Source: Microglena sp. YARC (lineage: Eukaryota; Chlorophyta; Chlorophyceae; Chlamydomonadales; Chlamydomonadaceae). Taken from it: DNA of 64,000 bases. The translations under genes were made by a program, and so were the position numbers. The stretch is from contig CM039464.1 of assembly GCA_022414725.1 (NCBI GenBank), positions 49,350,499-49,414,498 of the forward strand, given 5' to 3'. Shown in pieces: positions 21,401-34,800 of this stretch (within the stretch, counting starts at the first letter, position 1; every line of letters begins with the position of its first letter). The notes beneath the pieces are model-generated. The model worked only from the letters and a program-made list of their open reading frames with translations. It was not told the origin of the DNA and did no database searches.

Positions 21401-24400
21401 TGGCAACGAAGAAGAATTTCCCCGCCTGGTACCCTAAGGTGGTCCGAGGGGACGTGTGGTAAAGAAACCTATCTTGCCACTATGACAGGGACGAAACTTT
21501 CCGTAATTTTAGAAAAAGAAGAAAAAATGGACCCAGTTAACTTAATGATAATGAACAGTCTAAAACTTAACAAGTAAAAATGGGAACAGGGATGGAATTT
21601 TTGTTTTTGCAGTCCAGCCCCTACGCTATTGGACGTACTGACGAGTGGCAAAAAGCAAAATTCCCCTGGCTGTACCGAAGCGGGTGGAAGGGGGCCGCCG
21701 GTGGAAAGAACCCAGAAAGTAGTGGTGGTACTAGCTGGAAAATTAGAGGAAGAGTTTTGTCCCCCAAATTTAATTGAATGAATATTTGTTTGTAGTGGGT
21801 GGTTAGTCCTGTATATGGCCTGACGCCTATGAACAGCATCTGAGATAAAACGGGTTGCACGAGGAAAGATTCCCTGCTGTTCCCAAGGTTTGTTTGAGGG
21901 ACGCGGTGAAGAACAAGACAAGTAAATCATGGGTAAATGAATAACGCCCTGGTGGGGGGCGTGGTTGTTTTGTTTTGGTTAAGAAAAGCCGTCCGTACGC
22001 GGGTGGGGAGGGTCCTTCCTACGTTCAACTGGGACACTACCCATGCGCGGTGAGCAAACGCTGCACGCTAACGAGCGACAGAAGGGGGTAAAAAAGTCGA
22101 ATCCCCGACTCTTTTCCCTCCTAAAAGGATCTGGTCCCTACCACCAGACCATTGTTAATATTGTGGCTTGGCCTGACAGAAAGCAGTACTTGTATTGCTT
22201 GATTAGGGAATAGACCATTTTTCCCAATTTTTGGGATGGGGAAATTTTGTTTTTTTTGGTCCGTTACTTTTTGCTTAGGACAAGCAAACTGGACGCGTGG
22301 CAGAAGAGATTCCCCCCGCTGTAACCAAAATATGCAGAACACGGTAAAGGGCCTTGGTTATCTGTATCTGTAACTGGTACTTGGTACTGTACTGTAACTG
22401 TAAACGTAGAACTGGGTACTGTACTGTCTGTTACTGTAAAAATGAAACGAGGATGGCATTAGAAATATTTGTTTTTTAAAGTCCCAGCACCTTTGCGTAA
22501 AGTGACCATGTCTGACACGTGGGCCCCGAAAAAAGAATATTTCCCTGCCTGTAGACCCCCAGGTTATAAGGAACGCCGGTTTCCCAAGGACAGAATAGTA
22601 AGTTAGACTGTTAACTGCTGATAAGGGAATAATTTCAATTTAGGAGTTTTTTCATGAAATATAGTCTTGTAAAGGGGGGGGGGGGGGGGGGGGGAGGTAA
22701 TCAAAAATCAAGACGATATGGGTGACACTTTTGGTTTTTGGTACAAGTACTATTGCTATGAGAATTGACGAAGCCAAAGTTCATGAAATACGTCCTGGTA
22801 AGGGGGGGGGAGGGGGGGGTCTACAGGAATGTTTTTTTTTAACTTCAAGATCAAGACCCCTGGATATTGAATGTCCCACTTTGTTTTTGGTGCATTTAAA
22901 CAGGGAATGGCAAACTTTGTTTTGGTAGCAGTATGACGCGTGGCACGAGAAAGAAATTCCCGCCTGTAAACCAAGGGTGGCTAAAGGACGGGTAGAAGTT
23001 AATATGTACAAATGACAGGAAGAATTTTAATTTAAGGATTTTTAATTGTTACCCAATACCTATAGTATCTTAGACAGAAACTGAACGCGTGCACAAAGAA
23101 TTTTCACCGCGTGTTATCCAGGTTGCTAAGACGCAGTTAAGACCTTAATCTTGGTTACAAATGAACAGGGAGAATTTAAATAATTTTAAGTTTTGTAATT
23201 TTGGTTAACCAAAACCTATGCCTATGACGCACTGACGCCCGTGGGCGGAAGAAAAGATTCCGCTGTATCCAAGGTGGTGCAGGAAACGCAGTTAGACTAT
23301 CTGTTACAAATTGAAACAGGGAAAGATTTCCTTATTTAGGATTGTATTTTGGTAACCAAAAACCTATGCTATGGCAGCAACCTGACGCGGGTGCACGGAG
23401 AAGATTTTCCCGTGTATCCAAAGGTTTGCCTAAAGGACGCGTAAAGATATCTGTAACAAAATGACAGGGAATTGAAAATTTCCCACTAATTTAAAGGAAT
23501 TTTGTAATTTTGTACAAAACCTATTCTTAAATGAAAAAACACTGACGCGTGGCAAAGAAGAAATTCCGCTGTATCCAAGGTGCTTAATGGGGTGTAAAGA
23601 CTTCCCTGTACAAATGGAACAGGGATGAAATTCCCTAATTTTGGATTTTGTTAATTGTAACCAAAAACCTATGCTTGAACAGCAATTGACCGCGTGGCAA
23701 ACGAAGGAAGATTCCGCTGTAATCAAGGTTGTAAGGACGCAGTAGACTAAATCTTCGTAAATGACAGGGATTGAATTTTTCTTAATTTTTAGGAGATTTG
23801 TTTTTTGGTAAACCAAAACCTAAATGCATGACCACAACTGAACGCGTGCCAGAAGAAGTTTCCCGTGATCAAAGGTGCCTAAGGACGCAGTAAAGAATAT
23901 CCTGTACAAATGCAGGGATGAAAATTTTTCTAGTCTATTGGTTTAGAAGAGAGGATTTGTATTTGTAACCAAAACCTATGCTATGACAGCACTGACGCGT
24001 GCAAAACGAAGAAGATTCCCCGCTGTATCCAAGGTGCTAGGATTACGCCAGGTAAAGACTATCTGTAACAAATGGACAGGGATTGAAATTTCTTAATTTT
24101 AGGATGTATTTGTAAACCAAAACCTATGCTATGACAGCACTAAGGACGCGTGCACGAAGAAGACTTTCCCGCTGTATCCAAGGTGGGTGGGGCTAAGGAC
24201 GCAGTAAAGACTATCTGTACAAATGACAGGGATGAAAATTTCTAATTTAGGATTTGTATTGTAACCAAAACCTATGCTTATGACAGCATGACGCGTGCAC
24301 GAAGAAAGAAGATTTTCCCGTGTATCCAAGGTGCTAAGGACCGCAGTAAAGACTATCTGTACAAATGAAGGGATGAATTTCTAATTTAGGATTTGATTTG

Positions 24401-27400
24401 TAACCAAAACCTATGCTATGACAGCAACTGACGCGTGCACGAAGAAGATTCCCCGCTGTTAAATCCAAGTGTGCAGGACGCAGGCAAAGACTAGTTCCTG
24501 TACAAATGACAGGGGGAAAAATTTTCTAATTTAAGGATTTGTATTTGTAAGCCAAAACCTGATGCTATGACAAGCAAAACTGACGCGTAGCACGAAGAAG
24601 ATTCCCGCTGTATCCAAGGATGGCTAAGGAAACGCAGTTAACAGACTATCTGTACAAAATGACAGGGATGAAATTTCTAATTTAGGATTTGTATTGCTAA
24701 CCAAAAACCTATGCTATGACAGCACTGACGCGTGCACGAAGAAGAATTCCCGCTGTATCCTAGGTGCTAAGACGCAAAGTAAAGACTATCTGCAGTACAA
24801 ATGACAGGGATGAAATTTAATTTAGGATTTGTATTGTAACAAACCTATGCTATGAGCACACTGACGCGTGCACGAAGAAAGATTTCCCCTGTATCCAAGT
24901 GCTAAGGACCAAGTTAAGACTATCTGAAAGTCAAACTGGACACATGAAAACTCTCTTGAAAATTTCTAATTATTTTTATTGAGCTAACAAAACCTATGCC
25001 CTGATGAGACCAAGCACTGACGCGGCACGAAGAAAGTTTCCCGCGCGTATCCCCCCAGGTACGGCTTAAGGACGCCAGTAAAGACTATCTGTACAAATGA
25101 AATGAAATTCAATTTAGGATTTATTGTAACCAATGGAGTGGAACTATGCTATCTGTGACTAATTGGGGACGTGTTGTTTGTAACCAAAACCTGCTATGAC
25201 GCACGACGCGTGCACGACAGAATTCCCGATTCCCTGTTCCCAAGGTGTGCAGGACGCCGGTCAAAGACTAAAATCTGTACAAATGACAGGGAAGAAATGT
25301 CCAATATTAGGATTTTTATTGCTAACCAATACCTATAGTATGCCTTTAGGCTTAACAGAACTGACACTGCACAAAGAAGATTTCCGCTTATCCAAGGTGC
25401 TAAGGACGCAGTAAAGCACTATCTGTACAATGACAGGGATGAAATTTCTAATTTTAGCATTTGTATTTGTAACCAAAAACATTGCCTATGACAGCACTGA
25501 CGCGTGCACGAAGAAGATTCCCGCTGTATCCAATGGTGCTAAGGACGCAGTAAAGACTATTGTACAATGACAGGGATGAAATTTCTAATTTAGGATTTTG
25601 TATTTGTAACCAAAACTATGCTATGACAGCACTGACGCGTGCACAAGAAGATGTCCGCTGTATCCTAGTGCTAAGGACGCAGTAAAGACTATCTGTACAA
25701 AATGACAGGGATGAAATTTCTAATTTAGGATTTGTATTTGTAACCAAAACCTATGCTATGACAGCACTGACGCGTGCACGAAGAAGATTCCCGCTGTATC
25801 CAAGGTGTGCAGGACGCGGTAAAGACTATCTGTACAAATGACAGGGAAGAAATGTCCAATTTAGGATTTTTATTGCTAACCAATACCTATAGTATGCTTA
25901 GACAGAACTGACGCGTGCACAAAGAAGATTTCCCCCGCTGTAATCCAAGGTGCTAAGACGCAGTAAAGAACTATCTGTTACAAATGAACAGGGATGAAAT
26001 TTTTTCTAATTTAGGGATTTGTATGTTGTAAACCAAAACCTATGCTATGACAGCACTGACGCGTGCACGAAGAAGATTCCCGCTGTATCCAAGGTTGCTA
26101 AGGACGCAGTAAAAAGACTATCTGTACAAATGACAATATGAAATTTCTAATTTAAATTTGTATTTGTAACCAAACCTATGCTATGACAGCACTGACGCGT
26201 GGCACGAAGAAGATTCCCGCTGTAATCCAAGGTGCTAAGGACGCCAGTAAAAGACTATCTGTACAAATGACAGGGATTGAAATTTCTAATTTAGGATTTG
26301 TATTTTGTAACCCCAAAACCTATGCTATGACAGCACTGACGCGTGCACGAAGAAGTTTACGCTGTATCCTAGGTGCTAAGGACGCAGTAAAGACTATCTG
26401 TACAAATGACAGGGATGAAATTTCTAATTTAGGATTTGTATTTGTAACCAAAACCTATGCTATGACAGCACTGACGCGTGCACGAAGAAGATTCCCGCTG
26501 TATCCAAGGTGCTAAGGACGCAGTAAAGACTATCTGTACAAATGACAGGGATGAAATTTCTAATTTAGGATTTGTATTTGTAACCAAAACCTATGCTATG
26601 ACAGCACTGACGCGTGCACGAAGAAGATTCCCGCTGTATCCAAGGTGTGCAGGACGCGGTAAAGACTATCTGTACAAATGACAGGGAAGAAATGTCCAAT
26701 TTAGGATTTTTATTGCTAACCAATACCTATAGTATGCTTAGACAGAACTGACGCGTGCACAAAGAAGATTTCCGCTGTATCCAAGGTGCTAAGGACGCAG
26801 TAAAGACTATCTGGTACAAATGACAGGGATGAAATTTCTAATTTAGGATTTGTATTTGTAACCAAAACCTATGCTATGACAGCACTGACGCGTGCACGAA
26901 GAAGATTCCCGCTGTATCCAAGGTGCTTAAGGACGCAGTAAAGACTATCTGTACAAATGACAGGGATGAAATTTCTAATTTAGGATTTGTATTTGTAACC
27001 AAAACCTATGCTATGACAGCACTGACGCGTGCACGAAGAAGATTCCCGCTGTATCCTAGGTGCTAAGGACGCAGTAAAGACTATCTGTACAAATGACAGG
27101 GATGAAATTTCTAATTTAGGATTTGTATTTGTAACCAAAACCTATGCTATGACAGCACTGACGCGTGCACGAAGAAGATTCCCGCTGTATCCAAGGTGTG
27201 CAGGACGCGGTAAAGACTATTTGTACAAATGACAGGGAAGAAATTTCTAATTTAGGATTTGTATTTGTAACCAAAACCTATGCTATGACAGCACTGACGC
27301 GTGCACGAAGAAGATTCCCGCTGTATCCAAGGTGTGCAGGACGCGGTAAAGACTATCTGTACAAATGACAGGGAAGAAATTTCTAATTTAGGATTTGTAT

Positions 27401-27690
27401 TTGTAACCAAAACCTATGCTATGACAGCACTGACGCGTGCTCGGAGAAAAAATCCCGCTGTACCAAGGTTTTGCAGACGCGGTAAAGACTATCTGTACAA
27501 ATTACAGGGAAGAAATGTCTAATTTAGGATTTGTATTGCTAACCAATACCTATAGTTTGCTATGACAGGACTGACTCGTGCACGAAGAAGATTCCTGGTG
27601 TACCCAAGGTGCTAGGGACGCGGTTAAGATTATCCGCACACCTGACAGGAAAGAAACTTATAATTTATGAAGAAGAAAAATACCCAGAAA
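21400..27690. repeat. 136-bp tandem array, roughly 45 units
   Basis: Unit contains CTATGCTATGACAGCACTGA, CGCGTGCACGAAGAAG, GTATCCAAGG, GACGCAGTAAAGACTATC and AATTTAGGATTTGTATTTG. Units from about 25450 on are clean and close to identical. From 21400 to 25400 nearly every unit carries different insertions and deletions, including poly-G stretches (22674-22695). Some units carry a deviating variant (GTGTGCAGGACGCGG, CCAATTTAGGATTTTTATTG), giving a higher-order pattern. 136 is not a multiple of three, so no frame stays open. Confidence 0.92.
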
Positions 27691-27779
27691 AATACTGTCC
27701 AGACTCTCTCTTCATCCAAACCTGAGGCAACCTAGTGCGCCTGAAAGCTTGTGCTCGTAGCTGAAAAGACAAGCTATGA

Positions 27780-28110
27780 ACAACCCTGGCACTCGCCCAA
27801 TACACCACACCAATCACCCCACTCTCCCCCCACCACACACCAAACCCATCACCCCAACCCTCCCCACCCTCCTCCAACCACCCTCCCCATCCGACCCACC
27901 CATCACCCAACCACCCTGGCACTCGCTCAATAAACAGTCAGAATCCTCCACACTCGCCCCACCCATCACCCACCCACCCAGCACTCTCTCAATTAACAGC
28001 CCAGCTCCTCCATACCCACCCACACCGACCCACCCACTCCACACCCACTCACCCCACCCATCACCCACCCACCCTGGCACTCGCTCAATAAACAGGTCAG
28101 CTCCTTCAGT
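27780..28110. repeat. C-rich tandem repeat, about 90 bp, four units
   Basis: Unit contains CCTGGCACTCGCTCAATAAA followed by CCACCCATCACCCACCC-type sequence. Non-coding. Confidence 0.75.
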
Positions 28111-28154
28111 GAATTGCACGGTTACTTAATCTTTCAAGTTCTCCTAAAAAATTT

Positions 28155-28402
28155 GAGCTTGACCCAGTGGTAGTCTCATGTACTCACAAGCGTGCTTGGC
28201 TTGGCCCAGTGGTAGTCTCATATACTCACAAGCGTGATTGGCTTGGCCCAGTGGTAGTCTCATATACTCACAAGCGGGTTTGGCTTGGCCCAGTGGTAGT
28301 CTCATATACTCACAAGCGTGCTTGGCTTGGCCCAGTGGTAGTCTCATATACTCACAAGCGTGTTTGGCTTGGCCCAGTGGTAGTCTCATATACTCACAAT
28401 CA
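28155..28402. repeat. 42-bp tandem repeat, six units
   Basis: Unit contains GCTTGGCCCAGTGGTAGTC and TCATATACTCACAAGCG. Open in several frames only because 42 is a multiple of three. Confidence 0.9.
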
Positions 28403-28482
28403 TGTTTGTTATATTTGTAGCTGATACATGATGTAGCTGATATATTTGTAGCTGATACAATTACATTTCCACTGTAGCACAA

Positions 28483-28625
28483 GCTCAGGGCCCACGTCGG
28501 TAAAACGATCGTTTGGGGTTCAGTTCATCAGTGCTTTTTCGCTCTAGTCCCTCCTGTCACACCTGGTCCAGCCCCTTTAGCCTATTTGGCCTACCCCTGG
28601 ACTGTAACAACATACTACGGTTGTG
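28483..28625 (+). repeat. SINE-like dispersed repeat, family B
   Basis: Carries CTCAGGGCCCACGTCG, GTTTGGGGTTCAGTTCATCA and GCCTATTTGGCCTACCCCTG, as in the copies at 11125 and 30415. Confidence 0.8.
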
Positions 28626-28632
28626 ACTGCAG

Positions 28633-28816
28633 GACCGCAAGCCTGGCTCAGCTTTCCAGCCTAGGACTCGGAGGAAGTAATTCGCTATAAAATGTTGAGA
28701 ACATACTACTGTTGTGAATGCAGGACCCCAAGCCTAGCTCAGCTTTCCAGCCCATGAACTCGGAGGAAGTGACTTGCTATTAAATTTTGAGAACATTACT
28801 ACGGTTGTGAATGCAG
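28633..28816 (+). repeat. Duplicated acceptor and exon start before gene B exon 1
   Basis: GTGAATGCAG plus the first 70 or so exon bases occur at 28633, 28724 and (the real exon) 28817. The upstream copies contain stop codons or frame changes. The left end of the 12-kb segmental duplication falls inside the second copy. Confidence 0.88.
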
Positions 28817-31800
28817 GACCGCAAGCCTAGCTCAGCTTTCCAGCCCATGGACTCTGAGGAAGTGACTCGCTATAAAATGTTGAGAACTATGAAAGAGAAT
28901 GGGATGAGCGGGACCATGTACGACCGTGACTCCATCTTGGATGAGATGGAAATGATGAAGGAGGAGATGGGGGATGATTTCCCTGGGGAATTTGACCAGG
29001 ATATGCAGGGGGCGGTGAGTGTCTGCGTGTGCGTGTGCGTGTGTGTTTGTATGTGAGCGTGTGAGTGGATGCGCCTGTGTGTGAGTGATGGGGTGATGGA
29101 GGAGGTGGGGATGATTAACATGGGCAAGTTGATCAGGATATGCTGAGGGCGGTGAGCGTCTGAGTGTGCGTTGTGTTTTTATGTATATATGCACGTGTGA
29201 GTGGTTTGCGCCTGTGTGTGTGTGATGGGTGATGGAGGAGGTGGGATGATTAACATGGGCAATTTGTTCAGGATATGCAGGGGGAGGTGAGCGTCTGATT
29301 GTGCGTGTGTGTTTGTATGTAAGCGTGTGAGTGGATGTGCCTGTGTGTGAGTGATGGGGTGATAGAGGAGGTGGGGATGATTAACATGGGCAAGTTGATC
29401 AGGATATGCAGAGGGCGGCGAGTGTCTGTGTGTGCTCGTGTGTTTGTATGTATTTGTGCACGTTGTGAGTGGATGCGCCTGTTTGTGTTTGTGTGTGTTG
29501 GGATGGTGGAGGAGGTGGGGATGATTTCCTTGAGGAATTTGATCAGGATATGCAGGGGACGGTGAGTGCATGCGTATGTATGTCTGTATCTTTGTGTGTG
29601 TGTGTATTTATGTGCAGGGGGCGATGACTGTATGCATCAAAAGCTCGGGTCCTCTGCCGTGTATGTTGTGTCAACTATTCGTTGTGGACAGGTTCATACT
29701 AAAAATCAATAGCAAGCCTATTACGAGCGTGAGGAGGTGGTGGCCAGCCCGTTTTCTTTCACTGGGGCCAACCACCAATCAGGTTCATAACGAGTTTCTT
29801 TAATTTACCCCCCCTCCCTTCCAGACTTTATCTTGATTGTTTGAGGTTGGGCTAGTCCATTAAGGCTATCTGACTACCCCTTGACAGTAACATACATACA
29901 CAAATGGTTGGGCAAGCCAATTTAGCCTGTTTGACTACCCCTTGACCCTTTTTTTGATGACGGATTGCCATTTCCATCGCTGCATGGCGAAGCATGGGTC
30001 TGGCTGAACTCGTCAGAAATGCCCCTCCAAATCCCACTGGGGTTGCACCAAGTCGCTCAACTCGCGACACTAAGGATTTTTTTTCAAATCTGTAAGTGGT
30101 TTTTTTTAGCTGAATGGTTCCAGGCTTCCTCAAGGGACAGCGCTTATATAGCTTGTTACAGCTTTTCCGGGCCATTAAGGGCCATTAGGGGCATTTAGGG
30201 CCATTTAGGGGCATTTATGGCCACAACTGTTTTTCACGGAAATAAGGGCCAAAACGGTGTCAAAAATAGCTATAGCTATACACAGCGGGGGGGGAAATCC
30301 CTGCCTGGACTACAACGTACATACCATCCTACACCGTACATACCATCCTTGTGACTCGTGAAGAATTGAATCGTCATCCCATATGAGTTTGATGATTTGA
30401 TTATATTGTTGCATTTAATGAGCACGAACTCAGGTCCCCCATTGGAAAGTCGATTGTTTGGAGTTCAGTTCATCCGTGTTTGTTTCTTTTTAGCCCTACC
30501 GGTCATGGTTGGGCAAGTCCCTTTAGCCGATTTGGCCAACCTCTGGACTGTGACTGACAGACTGACAAACAGACAGACAGAGAGACAGACAGACAGACAG
30601 ACAGGCAAACGATCATTGACACATGCAGATGCACACAACGTTCAAACCCTGTCCTTGTGACCTTGTGTCACATGCAGAAGGAGAGCGTTGATACATGCAG
30701 ATGCACATAACTTACATACCATGTCCGTGTGTCACATGCAGAAGGAGATCCTTGACACATGCAGATGCACATAACTTACATACCATGTCCGTGTTTCACA
30801 TGCAGAAGGAGAGCCTTGACACATGCAGATGCACATAACTTACATACCATGTCCGTGTGTCACATGCAGAAGGAGAGCCTTGACACATGCAGATGCACAT
30901 AACTTACATACCATGTCCGTGTGTCACATGCAGAAGGAGAGCCTTGACACATGCAGATGCACATAACTTACATACCATGTCCGTGTGTCACATGCAGAAG
31001 GAGAGCCTTGACACATGCAGATGCACATAACTTACATACCATGTCCGTGTGTCACATGCAGGACAGCCTTGACACATGCAGATGCACATAACTTACATAC
31101 CATGTCCGTGTGTCACATGCAGAAGGAGAGCCTTGACACATGCAGATGCACATAACTTACATACCATGTTCGTGTGTCACATGCAGAAGGAGAGCCTTGA
31201 CACATGCAGATGCACATAACTTACATACCATGTCCTTGTGACACACGCAGAAGGAGAGCTTTGCAGCTGAGGCCGAGGCCGAGGGTGGAGGGCTGGGCGC
31301 TGATATTGGCAAAGCTGCAGGTGAGATTGGTGTTGGGTCCAGGTCATGTTTCTTTATGTTTTTCATGCTTCTTAATGTTTTGTCGTGCTTCTTAATCCTA
31401 AGGTGAGATTGGGTCCAGATAATGTTTATTTATGTGTATTAATGTTTCTTAATCTAGCCTCTCCTGTCGGCAGTCCAGGGCTCTGACTTACCCCACCCAC
31501 CCACCACCACCCACCACCACCCACCACCCCACCCACCACCCACCCACCCCACCACCCACCCCAACATACACACACCTCATCTTCAAGTAGCCCAGGGCTC
31601 TGACTTACCTCCCACCCAACCACCCAACACACACCCACCCCAACACACACACACCTCATCTTCAAGTAGTCCAGGGCTCTGACTTACCTCCCACCCACCC
31701 ACCCACCCACCACCCACCCACCACCCACCCCAACACACACACCTCATCTTCAAGTAGTCCAGGGCTCTGACTTACCTCCCACCCAACCACCCACCCACCA

Positions 31801-34800
31801 CCCACCCACCATCCACCCAACACACACACACCTCATCTTCAAGTAGTCCAGGGCTCTGACTTACCTCCCACCCAACCACCCACCCACCACCCACCCACCA
31901 TCCACCCCAACACACACACACCTCATCTTCAAGTAGTCCAGGGCTCTGACTTACCTCCCAACCAACCACCACCCACCACCCACCCACCACCCACCCACCA
32001 CCCACCCCAACACACACACACCTCATCTTCAAGTAGTCCAGGGCTCTGACTTACCTCCCACCCAACCACCTACCCACCCACCTACCCCAACACACAGTGT
32101 TTCTTAATCCAGCCCCTCCTGTCGGTAGTCTCAATTATCTTCATAAGTCGAGTTTGTAGAAGTCCCTTCAGCTTAGGCTTAGGCTTTTTCCTACCCCTGG
32201 ACTGTAACATACATATGTACACACATGCAGTCCCTTAAGCTTCATTGGCTATCCCTGAACTGTAACATATATATGATATATCATATATGTACATACATAC
32301 AGGCACTAACACTGCTTGCTCACTGTTCAACCCTTTGGCATTCAACATACAGGTGGCTTGGCTTGATGCTAGGTTGCACGCTCACTGCTTGCTCACTGTT
32401 CAACCCTTTGGCATTCAACATACAGGTGGCTTGGCTTGATGCTAGGTTGCACGCTCACTGCTTGCTCACTATTCAACCCTTTGGCATTCAACATACAGGT
32501 GGCTTGGCTTGATGCTAGGTTGCACGCTCACTGCTTGCTCACTGTTCAACCCTTTGGCATTCAACATACAGGTGGCTTGGCTTGATGCTAGGTTGCACGC
32601 TCACTGCTTGCTCACTGTTCAACCCTTTGGCATTCAACATACAGGTGGCTTGGCTTGATGCTAGGTTGCACGCTCACTGCTTGCTCACTATTCAACCCTT
32701 TGGCATTCAACATACAGGTGGCTTGGCTTGATGCTAGGTTGCACGCTCACTGCTTGCTCACTGTTCAACCCTTTGGCATTCAACATACAGGTGGCTTGGC
32801 TTGATGCTAGGTTGCACGCTCACTGCTTGCTCACTGTTCAACCCTTTGGCATTCAACATACAGGTGGCTTGGCTTGATGCTAGGTTGCACGCTCACTGCT
32901 TGCTCACTGTTCAACCCTTTGGCATTCAACATACAGGTGGCTTGGCTTGATGCTAGGTTGCACGCTCACTGCTTGCTTACTGTTCAACCCTTTGGCATTC
33001 AACATACAGGTGGCTTGGCTTGATGCTAGGTTGCACGCTCACTGCTTGCTCACTGTTCAACCCTTTGGCATTCAACATACAGGTGGCTTGGCTTGATGCT
33101 AGGTTGCACTCGCACTGCTTGCTCACTGTTCAACCCTTCAACTCAGGGTTTTTCTTCTTGGCTTATCATAGCAGCTTCTTGGCAGCTCCCTGAGCCGACC
33201 ACTTGGCTACACACAACCATTCCAGCAGTTCTTGAAAGCTGATTATATCAGCTTCAAGATGTTCGAGGTTACGCCAAGTTTGGCTGAATAGCCTTTCAGA
33301 GGAGCTGCCTAGAAGCTGCTGCTCGTAGCTGAAAAGGAAATCACTGATTCAACTTGCAGACCGCACTAGTTGATCAGGCCTTACCAGCCAGGGTCCTACC
33401 TTTTGTCTAATTGGTCAGTGCTTAAAGCGCACAAACATCAAATTGGTCAGCGCTTCATCGTGCAAAAAGCGCAAAAACTGCGCGCTGCGCCCACAGGGGG
33501 TAGAAAAAACTGTGTGAAACGCGCTGTGGGGATCAAAAAGTGTGTGCAAAATCGCGCTACCGCGCGCGCTTTGTAGTACCCTGTTCAGGCCTTACCAACG
33601 CGAGCACCTCAGGTTCTCTCTGTCACAATGTTAGGTTGTACTCACACTGCTTGCTCACTGTTATCACTGTTCAACCCTTTGACATTCAACATACAGATGG
33701 CTTGGCTTGATGCTAGGATGCACTCACACTGCTTGCTCACTGTGCTCACTGCTCAGCACACTAACACACATGCACTGCTTGTTAAGCCTTACCAGCACGA
33801 GCACCTCAGGTTCAATCTGTCACTCTGTTAGGTTGGCAGCACCCTCACTGCTTGCTCACTGTTCAACCCTTTGGCATTCAACATACAGGTGGCTTGGCTT
33901 GATGCTAGGCAGCACCCTCACTGCTTGCTCACTGTTCAACCCTTTGGCATTCAACATACAGGTGGCTTGGCTTGATGCTAGGTTGCACGCTCACTGCTTG
34001 CTCACTGTTCAACCCTTTGGCATTCAACATACATTCAGCTGCTATGTGTTTTTACAGTCTAGCTGGTTAAGGTGTGGCCAAATAGGCTAAACAGACTTGC
34101 TCAACCTCAATATTGGGAAGGGCTATATACAAAACCAACACTGATGAACTGAACTCCAACAAATCGTAAACGATGGGGGCCCAGAGTTGGTGCTGTGTAG
34201 ATGATTTAACTTAAAGTTAAAAGACAAAAATCATTACTATTATCGCTATTATCCATATATTGATGAATGTCATATATCTTCACCATATCAACTCTTCAAC
34301 ATCGAGGTGCTGTGTAGATGATTTAACGTTAAGATTAAAAGTCACATGCCATTACTACAATGCATATATTGATGAATATGTCATATATCTTCATCATACC
34401 ATTTCTTCAACAGCCAGGTGCTGTGAAGATGATTTAATTTGTAGTTTATAAGACGCAAGACGTTATTATTATGCATGTATTGACGAATATGCCATATAGC
34501 TTCCTGAGCACACCTAGCTGGCCTGATGAATATGTCATATATCTTGTATCCACCATCATACCAACTCTAGCTGGCCTGATGAGTATGTCATATATATTGT
34601 ATCCACCATCATACCAACTCTATACCAACTCTAGCTGGCCTGATGAATATGTCATATATATTGTATCCACCACCATACCAACTCTTAAACATACAGGTTC
34701 TGTGAAGGATAATTAACGTTAAGATAAAAAGTCGCATGTTATTACTATTATGCATATATTGATGAATATGTCATATATCTTCAACATACCAACTCTTCAA

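Noticed and set aside
26183..27522. Repeated short frames with YAMTALTRARR
   Set aside because: A by-product of the 136-bp array. The frame shifts every unit, so no continuous protein exists.
28144..28482. Minus-strand frame of 112 codons repeating CEYMRLPLGQAK
   Set aside because: 42-bp tandem repeat, multiple of three, no other coding evidence.
30630..30660. tRNA-like B-box (GTTCAAACC)
   Set aside because: No matching A-box or acceptor stem nearby. No convincing tRNA was found anywhere in the window.
31426..32032. Minus-strand Gly/Trp-rich frames and donor-like GGAGGTAAGTC motifs
   Set aside because: Simple C-rich repeat. No exon-like sequence adjoins the donor-like motif.
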